Positions 1 to 9,088 of a stretch of 64,000 nucleotides of DNA are shown in pieces (within the stretch, counting starts at the first letter, position 1; each line of letters begins with the position of its first letter). Source of the stretch: Pedobacter sp. KBW06. GTDB lineage: Bacteria > Bacteroidota > Bacteroidia > Sphingobacteriales > Sphingobacteriaceae. The position numbers were made by a program, and so were the translations under genes. The stretch spans positions 470,853 through 534,852 of the forward strand of contig NZ_QAJL01000005.1 in assembly GCF_003852525.1 (NCBI RefSeq). The letters run 5' to 3'. A model generated the notes under the pieces. That model had not been told where the DNA came from. It ran no database searches and saw only the letters and a list, made by a program, of their open reading frames with translations.

Positions 1-127
1 CCAGTTCAACGATGCATTTCCAGAATTCGTTCAAAGGGTGCCCCAGTATATGCTGGCCTCTTACCTTGGCTTTACCCCTGAATTTCTGAGTAAAATCCGC
101 GCCAGGAAGGGAAAGAGAATTTCTTAA
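1..127 (+). CDS. Crp/Fnr-family regulator, C-terminal fragment
   Basis: Reading from base 2 gives 41 codons open to the left edge and ending in TAA at 125-127. The end of the peptide (ASYLGFTPEFLSKIRARKG) resembles the C-terminal helix-turn-helix of Bacteroidota Crp/Fnr-like cyclic-nucleotide-binding regulators, where a 'YLGITPE.LSRIR' recognition helix is usual. The sensory domain lies outside the window, so the ligand cannot be judged. It ends 109 nt before the AhpD-like gene on the same strand, a pairing that would fit a regulator next to its target, but that is inference. Confidence 0.6.
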   Translation, partial: QFNDAFPEFVQRVPQYMLASYLGFTPEFLSKIRARKGKRIS

Positions 128-235
128 ACCAGGTTAAGTTTTTTTAAGGCTTTTGATGCCGAAATTTGAACTGAAATTTAAACATCGTATAGCATGAAGC
201 GATCATTGCTTCAGAGAAAAAACAACAATATAGTT

Positions 236-682
236 ATGAAAGATAGAATTGATATTCAAAAGACCAATCCAAAAGCTTATCAGGCGATGTTCGCATTGGA
301 AGGCTTTTTAAACGAAAGTTCCCTTAGTAAATCTCATAAAGAGCTGATCAAGATCAGGGCTTCACAAATCAATGGCTGTGCCTTTTGCCTGGACATGCAT
401 ACTAAAGATGCCAGGAAACACGGAGAGACTGAACAGCGGATTTATACCCTGAGTGCCTGGAGGGATACCTCATTTTTTACTGAAGAAGAAAAGGCCATTC
501 TTGCTTTAACAGAGGAGGTTACTTTGATTCCTTCAGGGGTATCGGAAGAAACCTATGGCCGTGCTGCTGAATTGTTTACTGACTTGCAGCTCTCTGAAAT
601 TATCATGGCAGTGGTAACCATCAATGCCTGGAACAGGATTGCCATCAGTACCCACAGGAAACCCGAACAGGACCGGGTTTAG
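236..682 (+). CDS. Carboxymuconolactone decarboxylase / AhpD-like protein
   Basis: This is a 148-residue protein of the AhpD-like carboxymuconolactone decarboxylase superfamily. It has the hallmark CxxC followed by His (C48, C51, H55 in NGCAFCLDMH) and the conserved lead-in 'ELIKIRASQING'. Members with this motif act as cytoplasmic thiol peroxidase-type or peroxide-linked reductants, but the substrate cannot be told from sequence. An upstream ATG at 194 adds 14 residues that do not look conserved. The ATG at 236 gives the N-terminus usual for the family (MKDRIDIQK, then NPKAYQAM), so it is preferred. It follows a Crp/Fnr gene and ends just before a strong terminator shared with the convergent protease gene. 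Confidence 0.8.
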   Translation: MKDRIDIQKTNPKAYQAMFALEGFLNESSLSKSHKELIKIRASQINGCAFCLDMHTKDARKHGETEQRIYTLSAWRDTSFFTEEEKAILALTEEVTLIPSGVSEETYGRAAELFTDLQLSEIIMAVVTINAWNRIAISTHRKPEQDRV

Positions 683-690
683 AAAAAAGA

Positions 691-735
691 AAGCCCCCTC
701 TGCTTTGTTTAACACAAATCCGGAGGGGGCTTTTT
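691..735. terminator. Bidirectional intrinsic terminator
   Basis: The stem arms AGCCCCCTC and GAGGGGGCT enclose a loop of about 22 nt. There is a T run on the plus strand and an A run before the stem. It sits between two convergent genes (ends at 682 and 751), so it can serve both. Confidence 0.85.
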
Positions 736-750
736 AATGTGGTAAATAAT

Positions 751-3288
751 TTACGATTTCGGATTCAATGCGTTATTGATGCGCACCAATAAATCCTGTA
801 AATGATATTTACTCAAACCTGTTGCTGCAGGAATGGCAAGGCGGACATCTTTGGCTAAGCCAGCCATGTGCGCACGGCTAATGCTGGATACATCTGAACT
901 TGTAGGATCAGAAGACCTCATTCCAGGGAAACCACCGGGAGCGGCCGATGAAGGCGCTACCATCAGCTTACTCAGGTTGTCTATGTAAGCTTTCTGAAGG
1001 TTTCTTCTGTACACGTCGATGTTCTTATGACTGTACAATTCAGACCAGATTCCGCTTTTAAGGTCGGCAAACAGATGCTCCGCAGTATAGGCTTTGGCAC
1101 CACTCATTACCTCTGCATTGATGAGTTTGCCAATGGTATTGGCATTCAGGAATCTCGATAAAGTACTTTTCTGAATTCCCTGAAAAACATCTACAGGATT
1201 AATCCCTGTGCGTTCGATCAATTCTTTGTTAATTAACCAGGTTGGGCTGGTAAACAATTGTGCATTTAAAAAGGTCATTGCTTCCTTTTGTGTTGCATAA
1301 GGAACAGCGACAAAAGAGGCACCGTTTTCTTCTACTGTTTTAGGTGTAGAATAGATTCCTCCGATATTTTTTGCTACATGGCCCATGTAGCGGCCATATT
1401 GACCTACCAGTTCGCCATATAACGTTTTTGCATTCTGGTAACCTTCATTTGGCTCTTTGCTCCAGGTCAATAAATTCGGCAAAATGCGTTTTAAGTTCTT
1501 AATTCCATAAGCAGAAGCCAGCATGGCATTGTCGCCAAGGTCTTCGTTCTGGTTGCGGGGATCATTTGGATCACTTTCTGTTCCGAAGATCAGGCGTTTG
1601 TTTCCGGAGATCCTGCTGATGATGTTTTTGTTGGAGCTCGCCAGTTCCTCTTGCGGGCCCTTAAACTCAGGCGTCCATTTATAACCCCATTCGATTGCCC
1701 ATAAATCGTAATCACCGATTCTTGGGAAAATTCCTTTGGAGCTGATGTTATCTTCCGGCTGAGCAACATAGTTGAAACGGGCATAATCCATGATTGATGG
1801 CGTGTGTCCATTTTTTTCCACCCATTGTTTGTCTCTTAATTTTTCTACCGGTACAGTTGCTGAAGATCCGAAATTATGACGCAATCCCAGGGTATGTCCG
1901 ATTTCATGAGAAGACACAAAACGGATCAGTTCTCCCATCAGTTTATCGTCGAAAGTCATTTTCCGTGCTGCAGGGTCAACTGCTGCGGCCTGGATCAGGT
2001 ACCAGTTTCTAAGGATTAACATCACATTGTGGTACCAGTTTACATGCGTTTCCAGGATTTCTCCGGTACGTGGATCATGAACGTGAGGTCCGCTTGCGTT
2101 TGGAATGTCTGAAGGTTTGTATACAATGACGTTATGTCTGGCATCTTCCAGGCTCCATGCCGGATCTGAAGGTGCTTCTTTGGCTACAATTGCATTTTTA
2201 AATCCTGCTTTTTCGAAGGCTGCCTGCCAGTCGTTTACTCCCTGGATCAGGTATGGCACCCATTTTTTAGGCGTTGCAGGATCAATATAATAAACGATTT
2301 GTTTTTTAGGCTCTACCAGCTCTCCTCTTTTGTATTTCTCGATGTCTTCCGCTTTAGGCTCTAATCTCCATCTTGTGATCAGGGAAAGGTTTTTTACCCC
2401 CTGAGGGTTGGAATCAAAATCTACGAAACCAGTGGCAAAATAACCCACACGCGGATCAAAATACCTTGCCTTCATTTGTGAAGCAGGCAATAAGACCATC
2501 GAGCTGTTCAGCTCGTAAGTAGCCGGGCTTGCACTTGGCGCTCCCCCCATTCCACCCGGCATTGGCGGAGCAGACTTTGCGTAGGTTTTCAGGGTCCGGA
2601 TCTCAATGTTCAGCGGATAAGCTTTGATCTCTTTGATGTAACTTCTGTCGTTCATCATCCCGGTCAGGTTTAACGCTTTTTTCACAGAAGGATCAAAAAA
2701 GAAAATCTCATTGTCGCCATTCATGTAATCTGTCACATCGATAACCACTCCTTTGGCACCCGAAACAGAGTCTTTAGCAAATGCTTTGATGTCAAATGAA
2801 GCGACCAATGGCTGAACATTTGAGTTCATCACAGATTTATACAAACCTTGTGCTGTCGTATCCTGTGAGCGTTCTCCATAAGAAATGCTTTTTAAGAATA
2901 ACTTGTTGGCCGGTCCTTTTTGAAAAGAGATGACGTTATCGCCAATCTGGTCTCCGCCGTAACCCATCATTTGTGAACGGTTGCCGGCAGCAGCCTTACT
3001 GATTCTATTGACGATAAGAATCTCCCGCTCCAGCAAAGAATCGGGGATTTCGAAGAAGTAACGGTCTTCGATGTTGTGTACTTTAAACAGTCCTTTATCT
3101 GTTTTTGCTTTGGCGGTGATCACTTCAGCATAAGGCTTAGGCCCGTTTGCTGCAGGTGGGCGGTTAACCGCATTCGGATTTGCAACGGGACTTACCGAAG
3201 CCGCATTTTTCTTTGGGTTTTTCTGTTGAGCAAAACCCTGAAAACCGGCACCCAGGAGTACCAGCGTGATCAAACTTAATCTTTTCAT
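751..3288 (-). CDS. Secreted zinc-dependent metalloprotease (DUF5117/DUF5118 type)
   Basis: This 845-residue protein belongs to a large Bacteroidota family of extracytoplasmic zinc metalloproteases. A signal peptide ends near residue 20 (GFAQQ). The N-terminal half has the beta-rich look of the DUF5117/5118 modules. The catalytic zinc motif HEIGHTLGLRH lies at residues 461-471 and matches the metzincin HExxHxxGxxH. A Pro/Gly/Met-rich linker sits near residues 238-256 and again near the C-terminus. It is a single transcription unit: the terminator at 691-735 follows it, and 147 nt with another terminator separate it from dsbD. Substrate unknown. The family assignment is firm; its role in nutrient scavenging is inference. 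Confidence 0.88.
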   Translation of the reverse strand: MKRLSLITLVLLGAGFQGFAQQKNPKKNAASVSPVANPNAVNRPPAANGPKPYAEVITAKAKTDKGLFKVHNIEDRYFFEIPDSLLEREILIVNRISKAAAGNRSQMMGYGGDQIGDNVISFQKGPANKLFLKSISYGERSQDTTAQGLYKSVMNSNVQPLVASFDIKAFAKDSVSGAKGVVIDVTDYMNGDNEIFFFDPSVKKALNLTGMMNDRSYIKEIKAYPLNIEIRTLKTYAKSAPPMPGGMGGAPSASPATYELNSSMVLLPASQMKARYFDPRVGYFATGFVDFDSNPQGVKNLSLITRWRLEPKAEDIEKYKRGELVEPKKQIVYYIDPATPKKWVPYLIQGVNDWQAAFEKAGFKNAIVAKEAPSDPAWSLEDARHNVIVYKPSDIPNASGPHVHDPRTGEILETHVNWYHNVMLILRNWYLIQAAAVDPAARKMTFDDKLMGELIRFVSSHEIGHTLGLRHNFGSSATVPVEKLRDKQWVEKNGHTPSIMDYARFNYVAQPEDNISSKGIFPRIGDYDLWAIEWGYKWTPEFKGPQEELASSNKNIISRISGNKRLIFGTESDPNDPRNQNEDLGDNAMLASAYGIKNLKRILPNLLTWSKEPNEGYQNAKTLYGELVGQYGRYMGHVAKNIGGIYSTPKTVEENGASFVAVPYATQKEAMTFLNAQLFTSPTWLINKELIERTGINPVDVFQGIQKSTLSRFLNANTIGKLINAEVMSGAKAYTAEHLFADLKSGIWSELYSHKNIDVYRRNLQKAYIDNLSKLMVAPSSAAPGGFPGMRSSDPTSSDVSSISRAHMAGLAKDVRLAIPAATGLSKYHLQDLLVRINNALNPKS

Positions 3289-3372
3289 TAGTTATAAATT
3301 GGTTTTTTAGATCTATTTGTTCCTTAATCCCGGAACGGGCTATTTGTGGTGTTTAATTTTAGATGACATTTT

Positions 3373-3408
3373 AAAACGATGGGCGGCATCCACCGACCAT
3401 CGTTTTTA
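3373..3408 (-). terminator. Intrinsic terminator after the dsbD pair
   Basis: A perfect 10-bp stem (AAAACGATGG with CCATCGTTTT) has a 14-nt loop and a T-rich 3' side on the minus strand. It lies 28 nt past the stop of the 3436-5121 gene. Confidence 0.6.
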
Positions 3409-3435
3409 CTATTAACTATTAACCTAAATTTTCAA

Positions 3436-5121
3436 TTATTTATTGAAAGTCTTTAAGCCACTATTGAGGAATTCAAGATATTCCCCGGCATTGTAATTTG
3501 CACCTGTAGGTGGTGCCAGCAATTGCCCGTCATGACCAAGTAAGACGTAAAATGGCTGTGAGTTGGAGTTAAACCGGGCGGCCTGAAAGTCGCTCCATTT
3601 GTTTCCAATAGTATTTACAGCTTTACCGCTGAATTTAGATTTAAATTTTTCGTTTTCTGCAAGTTCCGTTTTATCATCTACATAGAGCTGAATGATGACA
3701 TATTCATTGTTCAGCTTGCTGAATACCGCTTTATCCGGCCAGACATTCGCTTCCATTTGTCTGCAATTTACACAGGCATGGCCGGTGAAATCAATCATGA
3801 CAGGCTTCTTCACTTTTTTTGCATAAGCCATTCCCTCTTCGTAATCAAAGAATACGTTCAGATTTAAAGGAGCATGAAAGATCTCCGAATATTTATGAGG
3901 ACCTTCCTCATGTTTTACCGCAGGGCCATTTGATGCACCGGTTAAGGTTGGCGTATACAAATCGAAATCCTGAGTCGCCTGAGGCGGAAGAAATGCAGAT
4001 ACCGATTTTAAAGGTGCTCCCCATAATCCGGGAATCATGTATACCGTAAATGACAGCACCACTACAGCTATCAGCAACCTCGGAACGGAAATGAAGTTCA
4101 CCGGGCTGTCATGGGAAAATTTAAGTTTTCCAAGCAGGTAGAGGCCCATCAATCCGAAGATCACGATCCAAAGTACCAGGAACACTTCCCTGTCAAACCA
4201 GTTCCAGTGGTAAGCAAGGTCTACATTGCTTAAAAATTTCATCGCCAGTGCCAGCTCCAAAAAGCCAAGCACCACCTTTACACTGTTTAACCAGCCGCCT
4301 GATTTAGGCAAAGCACTTAACCAGGATGGAAACATGGCAAACAAAGCAAAAGGAATGGCCAGGGCAAATGAGAACCCAAACATGCCTATTGCCGGACCTA
4401 ACAACGCGCCACTTGTAGCAGCCTGCACCAGTAAGGTCCCGATAATTGGTCCTGTACAGGAGAAGGAAACCAGCGCAAGTGTGCCCGCCATAAAGAACAA
4501 GCCTGCAAGGCCTCCTTTATCGGAGTTGGCATCCATTTTATTGACCCATGAGGAAGGAAGGGTAATTTCAAATGCACCCAGAAAGGACATGGCAAAGATC
4601 AGCAGTAAAATAAAGAACAGAAAGTTGAATACCCCGTTTGTGGACAGGCTATTGAGTGCATCCGGCCCGAAAAGGACAGTCACCAGTAATCCCAGTACCA
4701 CATAGATTACAATAATAGATAAACCATAAAACATCGCCCTGCTCACTGCTTTTCCTTTTGTCTGACTTCCTTTAGTAAAAAAGCTGACTGTTAAAGGAAG
4801 CATCGGAAAAATACAAGGCATCAGTAATGCCGCCAGACCTCCAATGAAACCTGCGATAAAGATGGCGATCAGACCTTGCTTTTCTTCCTTCTTTACCAGA
4901 GGCTTAGCCGGGTCTGTAACAGCAGCACTATCCTTTGCCGGACTAAGCACAGTAGCGGTGATACTATCTTTATGTGTGCTATCTGGTTTAATTTCAGTGA
5001 ATTCTATATCACTAAACGCGGTATCTGCTTCCTGAGCGAAGGCCGCTGTAACCGACCCAAAAAACATGAGGAGTCCCATGACGAGCATTTTTATGCTCGT
5101 CTGATTGTATTTTAAAGTCAT
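3436..5121 (-). CDS. dsbD: Thiol:disulfide interchange protein DsbD (membrane and C-terminal domains)
   Basis: This 561-residue protein carries electrons from cytoplasmic thioredoxin across the inner membrane to periplasmic thiol proteins. It has a signal sequence (about residues 10-30), a Pro/Ser/Asp-rich linker, then a CcdA-like bundle of about eight helices. The two membrane redox cysteines are visible: C103 in MPCIFPMLPL and C222 in SFSCTGP. After roughly residue 405 comes a thioredoxin-like domain with C450-V-N-C453. The usual N-terminal DsbD-alpha domain is missing from this chain and is encoded by the gene just upstream, only 7 nt away, so the two probably form one functional DsbD. Confidence 0.88.
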   Translation of the reverse strand: MTLKYNQTSIKMLVMGLLMFFGSVTAAFAQEADTAFSDIEFTEIKPDSTHKDSITATVLSPAKDSAAVTDPAKPLVKKEEKQGLIAIFIAGFIGGLAALLMPCIFPMLPLTVSFFTKGSQTKGKAVSRAMFYGLSIIVIYVVLGLLVTVLFGPDALNSLSTNGVFNFLFFILLLIFAMSFLGAFEITLPSSWVNKMDANSDKGGLAGLFFMAGTLALVSFSCTGPIIGTLLVQAATSGALLGPAIGMFGFSFALAIPFALFAMFPSWLSALPKSGGWLNSVKVVLGFLELALAMKFLSNVDLAYHWNWFDREVFLVLWIVIFGLMGLYLLGKLKFSHDSPVNFISVPRLLIAVVVLSFTVYMIPGLWGAPLKSVSAFLPPQATQDFDLYTPTLTGASNGPAVKHEEGPHKYSEIFHAPLNLNVFFDYEEGMAYAKKVKKPVMIDFTGHACVNCRQMEANVWPDKAVFSKLNNEYVIIQLYVDDKTELAENEKFKSKFSGKAVNTIGNKWSDFQAARFNSNSQPFYVLLGHDGQLLAPPTGANYNAGEYLEFLNSGLKTFNK

Positions 5122-5128
5122 TTTCTGC

Positions 5129-5575
5129 TTACTTTACAGGGATGGAAAATTCAACTGTTTCTGGAGGAAGGCATTGAGAATCGTCACAAACCATGAATTC
5201 CAAAGTACCTTTAACCGTAGCATTTGCGCCGGTTAATTTGATTTTTTGCTGGAAGATCACAGAGTTCTCAAAATAACCAACGTTCATGTCAAAAGCTTTT
5301 TCAAACTTCACGATTGGTTTTGGTTCTGTGGTTTTGCCATTCAGTTTGTAAGTCTTTGCAGGAGTAAATTTGAAGGAGGTTTTTACAGGTCCGCCATCTG
5401 GTATATTCTGCGAATACAGGTGCCATCCTTCTTCTACACTTGCTTTAAGGTATAAGGTAGCTTCTGTTTTTGACGTCTTTTTTGCCGCGTAACTCCATTT
5501 TACCGGTTTTAGGATCTGGCTGCTGGCGGTCATGCTGAAAAGTAAAGCGACAGCAAATAAGAATAGGTTTTTCAT
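5129..5575 (-). CDS. Stand-alone DsbD N-terminal (alpha) domain protein
   Basis: This is a 148-residue periplasmic protein with a signal peptide ending around residue 19 (ASSQ). It has the immunoglobulin-like fold expected of the DsbD-alpha domain: 'EEGWHLYSQNIPDGGP' near residue 50 and a cysteine pair near the C-terminus in CDDSQCLPPE. In DsbD that pair takes electrons from the C-terminal domain and passes them to periplasmic substrates. It lies 7 nt upstream of the membrane DsbD gene, so the two are almost certainly cotranscribed. Splitting the alpha domain into its own gene is common in Bacteroidota. The precise substrates are not visible. Confidence 0.8.
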   Translation of the reverse strand: MKNLFLFAVALLFSMTASSQILKPVKWSYAAKKTSKTEATLYLKASVEEGWHLYSQNIPDGGPVKTSFKFTPAKTYKLNGKTTEPKPIVKFEKAFDMNVGYFENSVIFQQKIKLTGANATVKGTLEFMVCDDSQCLPPETVEFSIPVK

Positions 5576-5647
5576 GTTGTTGTTTTTTATGTGTTAGCAA
5601 ACTTATATATTACGTGATATACGGTGGTTATTTTTCTTAACTAATGG

Positions 5648-6847
5648 TTATTGTTTACTGGTTGTCTCTGTATAGGGCATGACAATAATTTTGTTTCCTT
5701 CTACCTTAAACTGGATTGATTTTGTAAGTTCCATAATCCGGAGTACCTGTGATAAATTCTTCATCCTCGATACTTGTCCGCCGAAACGGATATTGCTCAC
5801 ATCTCCCCTATATTCTACCTCTATATTATACCATCTCGAAAACTGGCGCATGATGCTAAAAATGCTTTCATCATTAAACCAAAACAGGCCTTGTTTCCAG
5901 TCGATCACTGAGCTGGCATCTACCTGGCTTACCTTAATATCAGTTAAGACATCAGACTGGTCTCCGGGTTTAAGCACTGTTGTTTGATTTGACGGGAGTT
6001 TCACTTTTACACTTCCTTCAATCAGGGTGGTTTTTACCCCATTTTCATCTTCATAAGCATTGATGTTGAAATGGGTCCCCAATACTTCTACCTCCTGTTT
6101 CCTGGTTTTCACCATGAAAGGCATGTGTTTGTTTTTCGCCACTTCAAAATAAGCTTCACCGGTAAGTTCTACGTTTCTTTCCTTACCCGTAAATGCGGAG
6201 GGGTATTTCAGGGAGGAAGCCGCATTTAGCCAAACCATAGTGCCATCGGGAAGGGCAATTCTGTATTGTCCGCCTTTGGGCGTTGCGATGGTATTGTAAC
6301 CCACTTTTACATGGCTTAATCCCGGACGTGCCGTATATAACAACCTTCCATCTGCAGTTTTTGTGATCTGAACGCCGGATTCTTTAGCAATCTCTCCATT
6401 AGCCACATCATCCAGTGCGATATGGGAACCATCAGAAAGGGTCAGCACGGCCTTATTGCCACCGGGCTTAATGTATTCCCCTTTTTGTCCGGCAAATTCC
6501 AAAGGAAGGACCGTTTTGGTGTATTTTGAATTGAGGTAATAAGCACCAAAAGCTACGGTGAAGAATACCGCTGCTGCTGCCGTCCATCTTAAGGCCGGGA
6601 GGAAAGAAGTGATCTTCGGCTCCCTTAAGGTGGTCTGCAGTTTAACGCGTTCATAAACCATATCCAGCTCTTCTTTTGTTGCGGTCGCCGAAAAATCCTC
6701 CGAAGATAAATCTTCAGTAAAAAGACTTTCCAGTTCCTCACGGTAGCCGGGATCATGCAAAAGCGATAACAGCTGCTGCTTCTCCGGCACAGTTAAGGTT
6801 CCTGAACGGTAACCTGCTAAAAGTGATTTGAATGTTTCTGGTGTCAT
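5648..6847 (-). CDS. FecR-family anti-sigma factor
   Basis: This 399-residue single-pass membrane protein has a cytoplasmic N-terminal region (residues 1-80) that would hold the sigma factor. A transmembrane helix lies at about 86-105 (RWTAAAAVFFTVAFGAYYL). The periplasmic FecR domain has the signatures 'TPKGGQYRIALPDGTMVWLNA' and 'GEAYFEVAKN', and a C-terminal DUF4974 domain (residues about 320-390, 'FWFNDESIFSIMRQFSRWYNIEVEY') would contact a TonB receptor's signalling domain. It follows the ECF sigma gene by 56 nt. The usual downstream susC/susD pair is absent; the next genes are the dsbD pair, 72 nt away. Confidence 0.92.
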   Translation of the reverse strand: MTPETFKSLLAGYRSGTLTVPEKQQLLSLLHDPGYREELESLFTEDLSSEDFSATATKEELDMVYERVKLQTTLREPKITSFLPALRWTAAAAVFFTVAFGAYYLNSKYTKTVLPLEFAGQKGEYIKPGGNKAVLTLSDGSHIALDDVANGEIAKESGVQITKTADGRLLYTARPGLSHVKVGYNTIATPKGGQYRIALPDGTMVWLNAASSLKYPSAFTGKERNVELTGEAYFEVAKNKHMPFMVKTRKQEVEVLGTHFNINAYEDENGVKTTLIEGSVKVKLPSNQTTVLKPGDQSDVLTDIKVSQVDASSVIDWKQGLFWFNDESIFSIMRQFSRWYNIEVEYRGDVSNIRFGGQVSRMKNLSQVLRIMELTKSIQFKVEGNKIIVMPYTETTSKQ

Positions 6848-6903
6848 TACAATTATATAGACAGTTAAAAAGAAAAGTTGTGGGGGTGGTATTTAATTTT
6901 TTT

Positions 6904-7503
6904 TTATTGATTCCTGGAAAACAGCCATAACAACAGCATATAGCGGTAATTATTTTCCAGAAAAATGCGGAGGTTCTTCAGGGCCTTGCTCATGTGCTCC
7001 CTTACCACGTCATAGGAAATGGACAGTTGCTCGGCAATTTGTTTATGGCTTAAGCCTTCTTCCCTGCTCAGTTTATAAATCTGCTGTTGCCGGGGGGAAA
7101 GACTTTCTACCCCTTTTTTGATGAGCTGTTCCAATTCCCGGAAATCGATCTCATTGCCGGAAACGGCTGCGATCTTATGTTTCTCCTCAGGCTGGAATTC
7201 TTCCAGTGTCTCCATGGGAACCTGTTTCTGAAGCTCATTGATGAGTTGATTTCTGGAAATGGTGTTTAGCCAGGCCGGGAAGCTTTTCACATAAGGCAGT
7301 TCCCCTCTGTTGTTCCAGACTTTAACAAAGATTTCCTGTACGGCATCCTGTGCCAGAAAAGGGGATTTGAGGTACTTCATGCCCATAGCATACACCTTAC
7401 CTGCGTATTTTTCGTACAACAGGTTGAATGCGGATTCGTTGCCCCCTGCAACTTCTTCCATCAATTCCAGCTCGGTATAACCTTCGGGTCTATTAAATAA
7501 CAC
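6904..7503 (-). CDS. ECF RNA polymerase sigma-70 factor
   Basis: This 199-residue ECF sigma factor has region 2 at about residues 23-90 (AFNLLYEKYAGKVYAMGMKYL, then DAVQEIFVKVW) and region 4 at about 130-185 (LSPRQQQIYKLSREEGLSHKQIAEQLSIS). Together with the FecR gene it forms a cell-surface signalling pair. The first codon is GTG at 7503. The next in-frame ATG, at 7461, would still keep region 2 intact. A 10-bp inverted repeat lies directly against the GTG, so initiation may be restricted or the downstream start may be used. A hydrophobic aromatic tail (YRYMLLLWLFSR) closes the protein, as in many FecI-like sigmas of this phylum. Confidence 0.92.
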   Translation of the reverse strand: MLFNRPEGYTELELMEEVAGGNESAFNLLYEKYAGKVYAMGMKYLKSPFLAQDAVQEIFVKVWNNRGELPYVKSFPAWLNTISRNQLINELQKQVPMETLEEFQPEEKHKIAAVSGNEIDFRELEQLIKKGVESLSPRQQQIYKLSREEGLSHKQIAEQLSISYDVVREHMSKALKNLRIFLENNYRYMLLLWLFSRNQ

Positions 7504-7531
7504 GGCCTTTATAAAGGATCATATAAAGGCC
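7504..7531 (-). promoter_or_regulatory. Perfect inverted repeat abutting the sigma-factor start
   Basis: GGCCTTTATA and TATAAAGGCC form a 10-bp perfect inverted repeat with an 8-nt spacer. The repeat ends on the base next to the GTG start codon of the ECF sigma gene. It could be a dimeric operator or an mRNA hairpin that hides the start; the sequence alone does not decide. Confidence 0.5.
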
Positions 7532-7602
7532 AATGTTAAATAATTAAAACTTTAGTTTTATCATTTCGCGATGTAAATTTTACAATACGATCGCTGCAGG
7601 GA

Positions 7603-9012
7603 TTAGAATCCGCCTCCCAAAGAACGGTAAAGTTCTACCGAGGCGTTTAGCTGTGCTGTTTTTATGCTGGCCAGTTCCAATTCGCTCTGAAGAGAATTGC
7701 TTTGTGCCGTAATGACTTCCAGATAATTCGCCATTCCGTTTTTAAACAACAGATTGGCATTTTTTACGGCTTGCTGTAAAGTGCCTACCCTGTTTTGCGC
7801 AATGGTATACTGTTGTTTCAGTTTTTCAATTTTCACAAGTTCATCAGAAACTTCTCCTACAGCGTTCAGTACGGATTGTCTGAATTCAATCACTGTTTTT
7901 TCACGATCGATCTTTGCCCTTTCATATTGTGTTCTCAACTGTTTGCGTTGAAAGATCGGCTGTGTGATCCCTCCTGCTACTGTTCCGAATAAGGAAGCCG
8001 GAATGTTGAACCAGTTGCTCGCTTTAAAGGCATTGAGTCCTCCGCTGGCGGTAATGCTCAAAGAAGGGTATAAACCAGCTTTGGCAATTCCCACCTGGGC
8101 ATTGGAGATGTTTAAAGAAAGCTCTGCGCTTTTTACATCCGGTCTTCTGCTCACCATCGCCGATGGAAATCCTGCTGAAAGTTGCTCCGGAAAGGATATT
8201 TTGTTCAGGTTGGCTGTTCTGGCAATTGCTTTAGGAAGCTGGCCCGCTAAAATACTCAATGCATTCTCCTGGATACTGATGTTCTGCTCCAGTTCCGGGA
8301 TCAGCTGTGCCGCCACCAGTTGCTGGGCCTCTGCCTGCTGAATGGCCAGCGAGGTTACCTGTCCGGCATCAAACTGCATATGGATGATTTTTAAGGTGCT
8401 ATCGCTTAAAGCCAGGTTTCTTTTGGCAACCGTCATTTGTTCATCCATCATCAATAAGCGGTAATAACCTTGTGCCACGTTTGCAACCAAACGGGTTTGG
8501 ATTGCTTTTTTAGCTTCCGCAGTTTGCAGGTAAGTGGCCAGTGCCGCTTGTTTCTGACTTCTGATCTTTCCCCAGATGTCGGCTTCCCAGCTCAGGCCAA
8601 GGTTGGCATTGTAATCCTCGATGTGTTTGGTCTTTAAAAACTGGCCTGCACTCAGGCCGTTCAGGCTGTTGTCTGAAGGACGGTTGGTATTGGCGGTAAT
8701 GTTCAGGTTCAGCTGTGGCAGGTTTCCCAGTTTAGACTGTCTGAACAATAAATCAGCAGATTCCATATTTTTCAGGGCAATCTGCAAATCGTAATTTCTA
8801 AGCAGCGCAGTATCCAGCAAATTCTGAAGGGTCTGGTCTGTAAAAAACTGTTTAACCGTAAGGTTGGCGATACTGGTTGAATCTGCAGAGGCTGCATTCC
8901 TGAATTGTTCCGGAATACTGGCCTTTGGGATTACCACATCTTTTGAAACTTTACAACCGGCAAGTAGGATCAGGATCACTATCGGTGCAAGTCTGTTTAT
9001 ATATGTTCTCAT
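7603..9012 (-). CDS. RND efflux outer membrane factor (TolC/OprM-like lipoprotein)
   Basis: This 469-residue outer membrane channel subunit of the NodT/OprM group has a lipoprotein signal (LLAGC, Cys at about residue 20). Two repeats of the OEP helical hairpin domain follow, recognisable by 'LGLSWEADIWGKIRSQKQAAL' and 'SRRPDVKSAELSL'. The C-terminus carries the usual '...VELYRSLGGGF'. It would form the exit duct for the pump encoded just upstream (76-nt gap). It is last in the tetR-adaptor-pump-channel order. Substrate range cannot be read from sequence. Confidence 0.92.
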   Translation of the reverse strand: MRTYINRLAPIVILILLAGCKVSKDVVIPKASIPEQFRNAASADSTSIANLTVKQFFTDQTLQNLLDTALLRNYDLQIALKNMESADLLFRQSKLGNLPQLNLNITANTNRPSDNSLNGLSAGQFLKTKHIEDYNANLGLSWEADIWGKIRSQKQAALATYLQTAEAKKAIQTRLVANVAQGYYRLLMMDEQMTVAKRNLALSDSTLKIIHMQFDAGQVTSLAIQQAEAQQLVAAQLIPELEQNISIQENALSILAGQLPKAIARTANLNKISFPEQLSAGFPSAMVSRRPDVKSAELSLNISNAQVGIAKAGLYPSLSITASGGLNAFKASNWFNIPASLFGTVAGGITQPIFQRKQLRTQYERAKIDREKTVIEFRQSVLNAVGEVSDELVKIEKLKQQYTIAQNRVGTLQQAVKNANLLFKNGMANYLEVITAQSNSLQSELELASIKTAQLNASVELYRSLGGGF

Positions 9013-9088
9013 TAGTTCTATTGCTGTTGTTATTGTGGATGATTTCTGAATGAATTTAAACTCATTCAGAAATCATTTATTAAATCAA

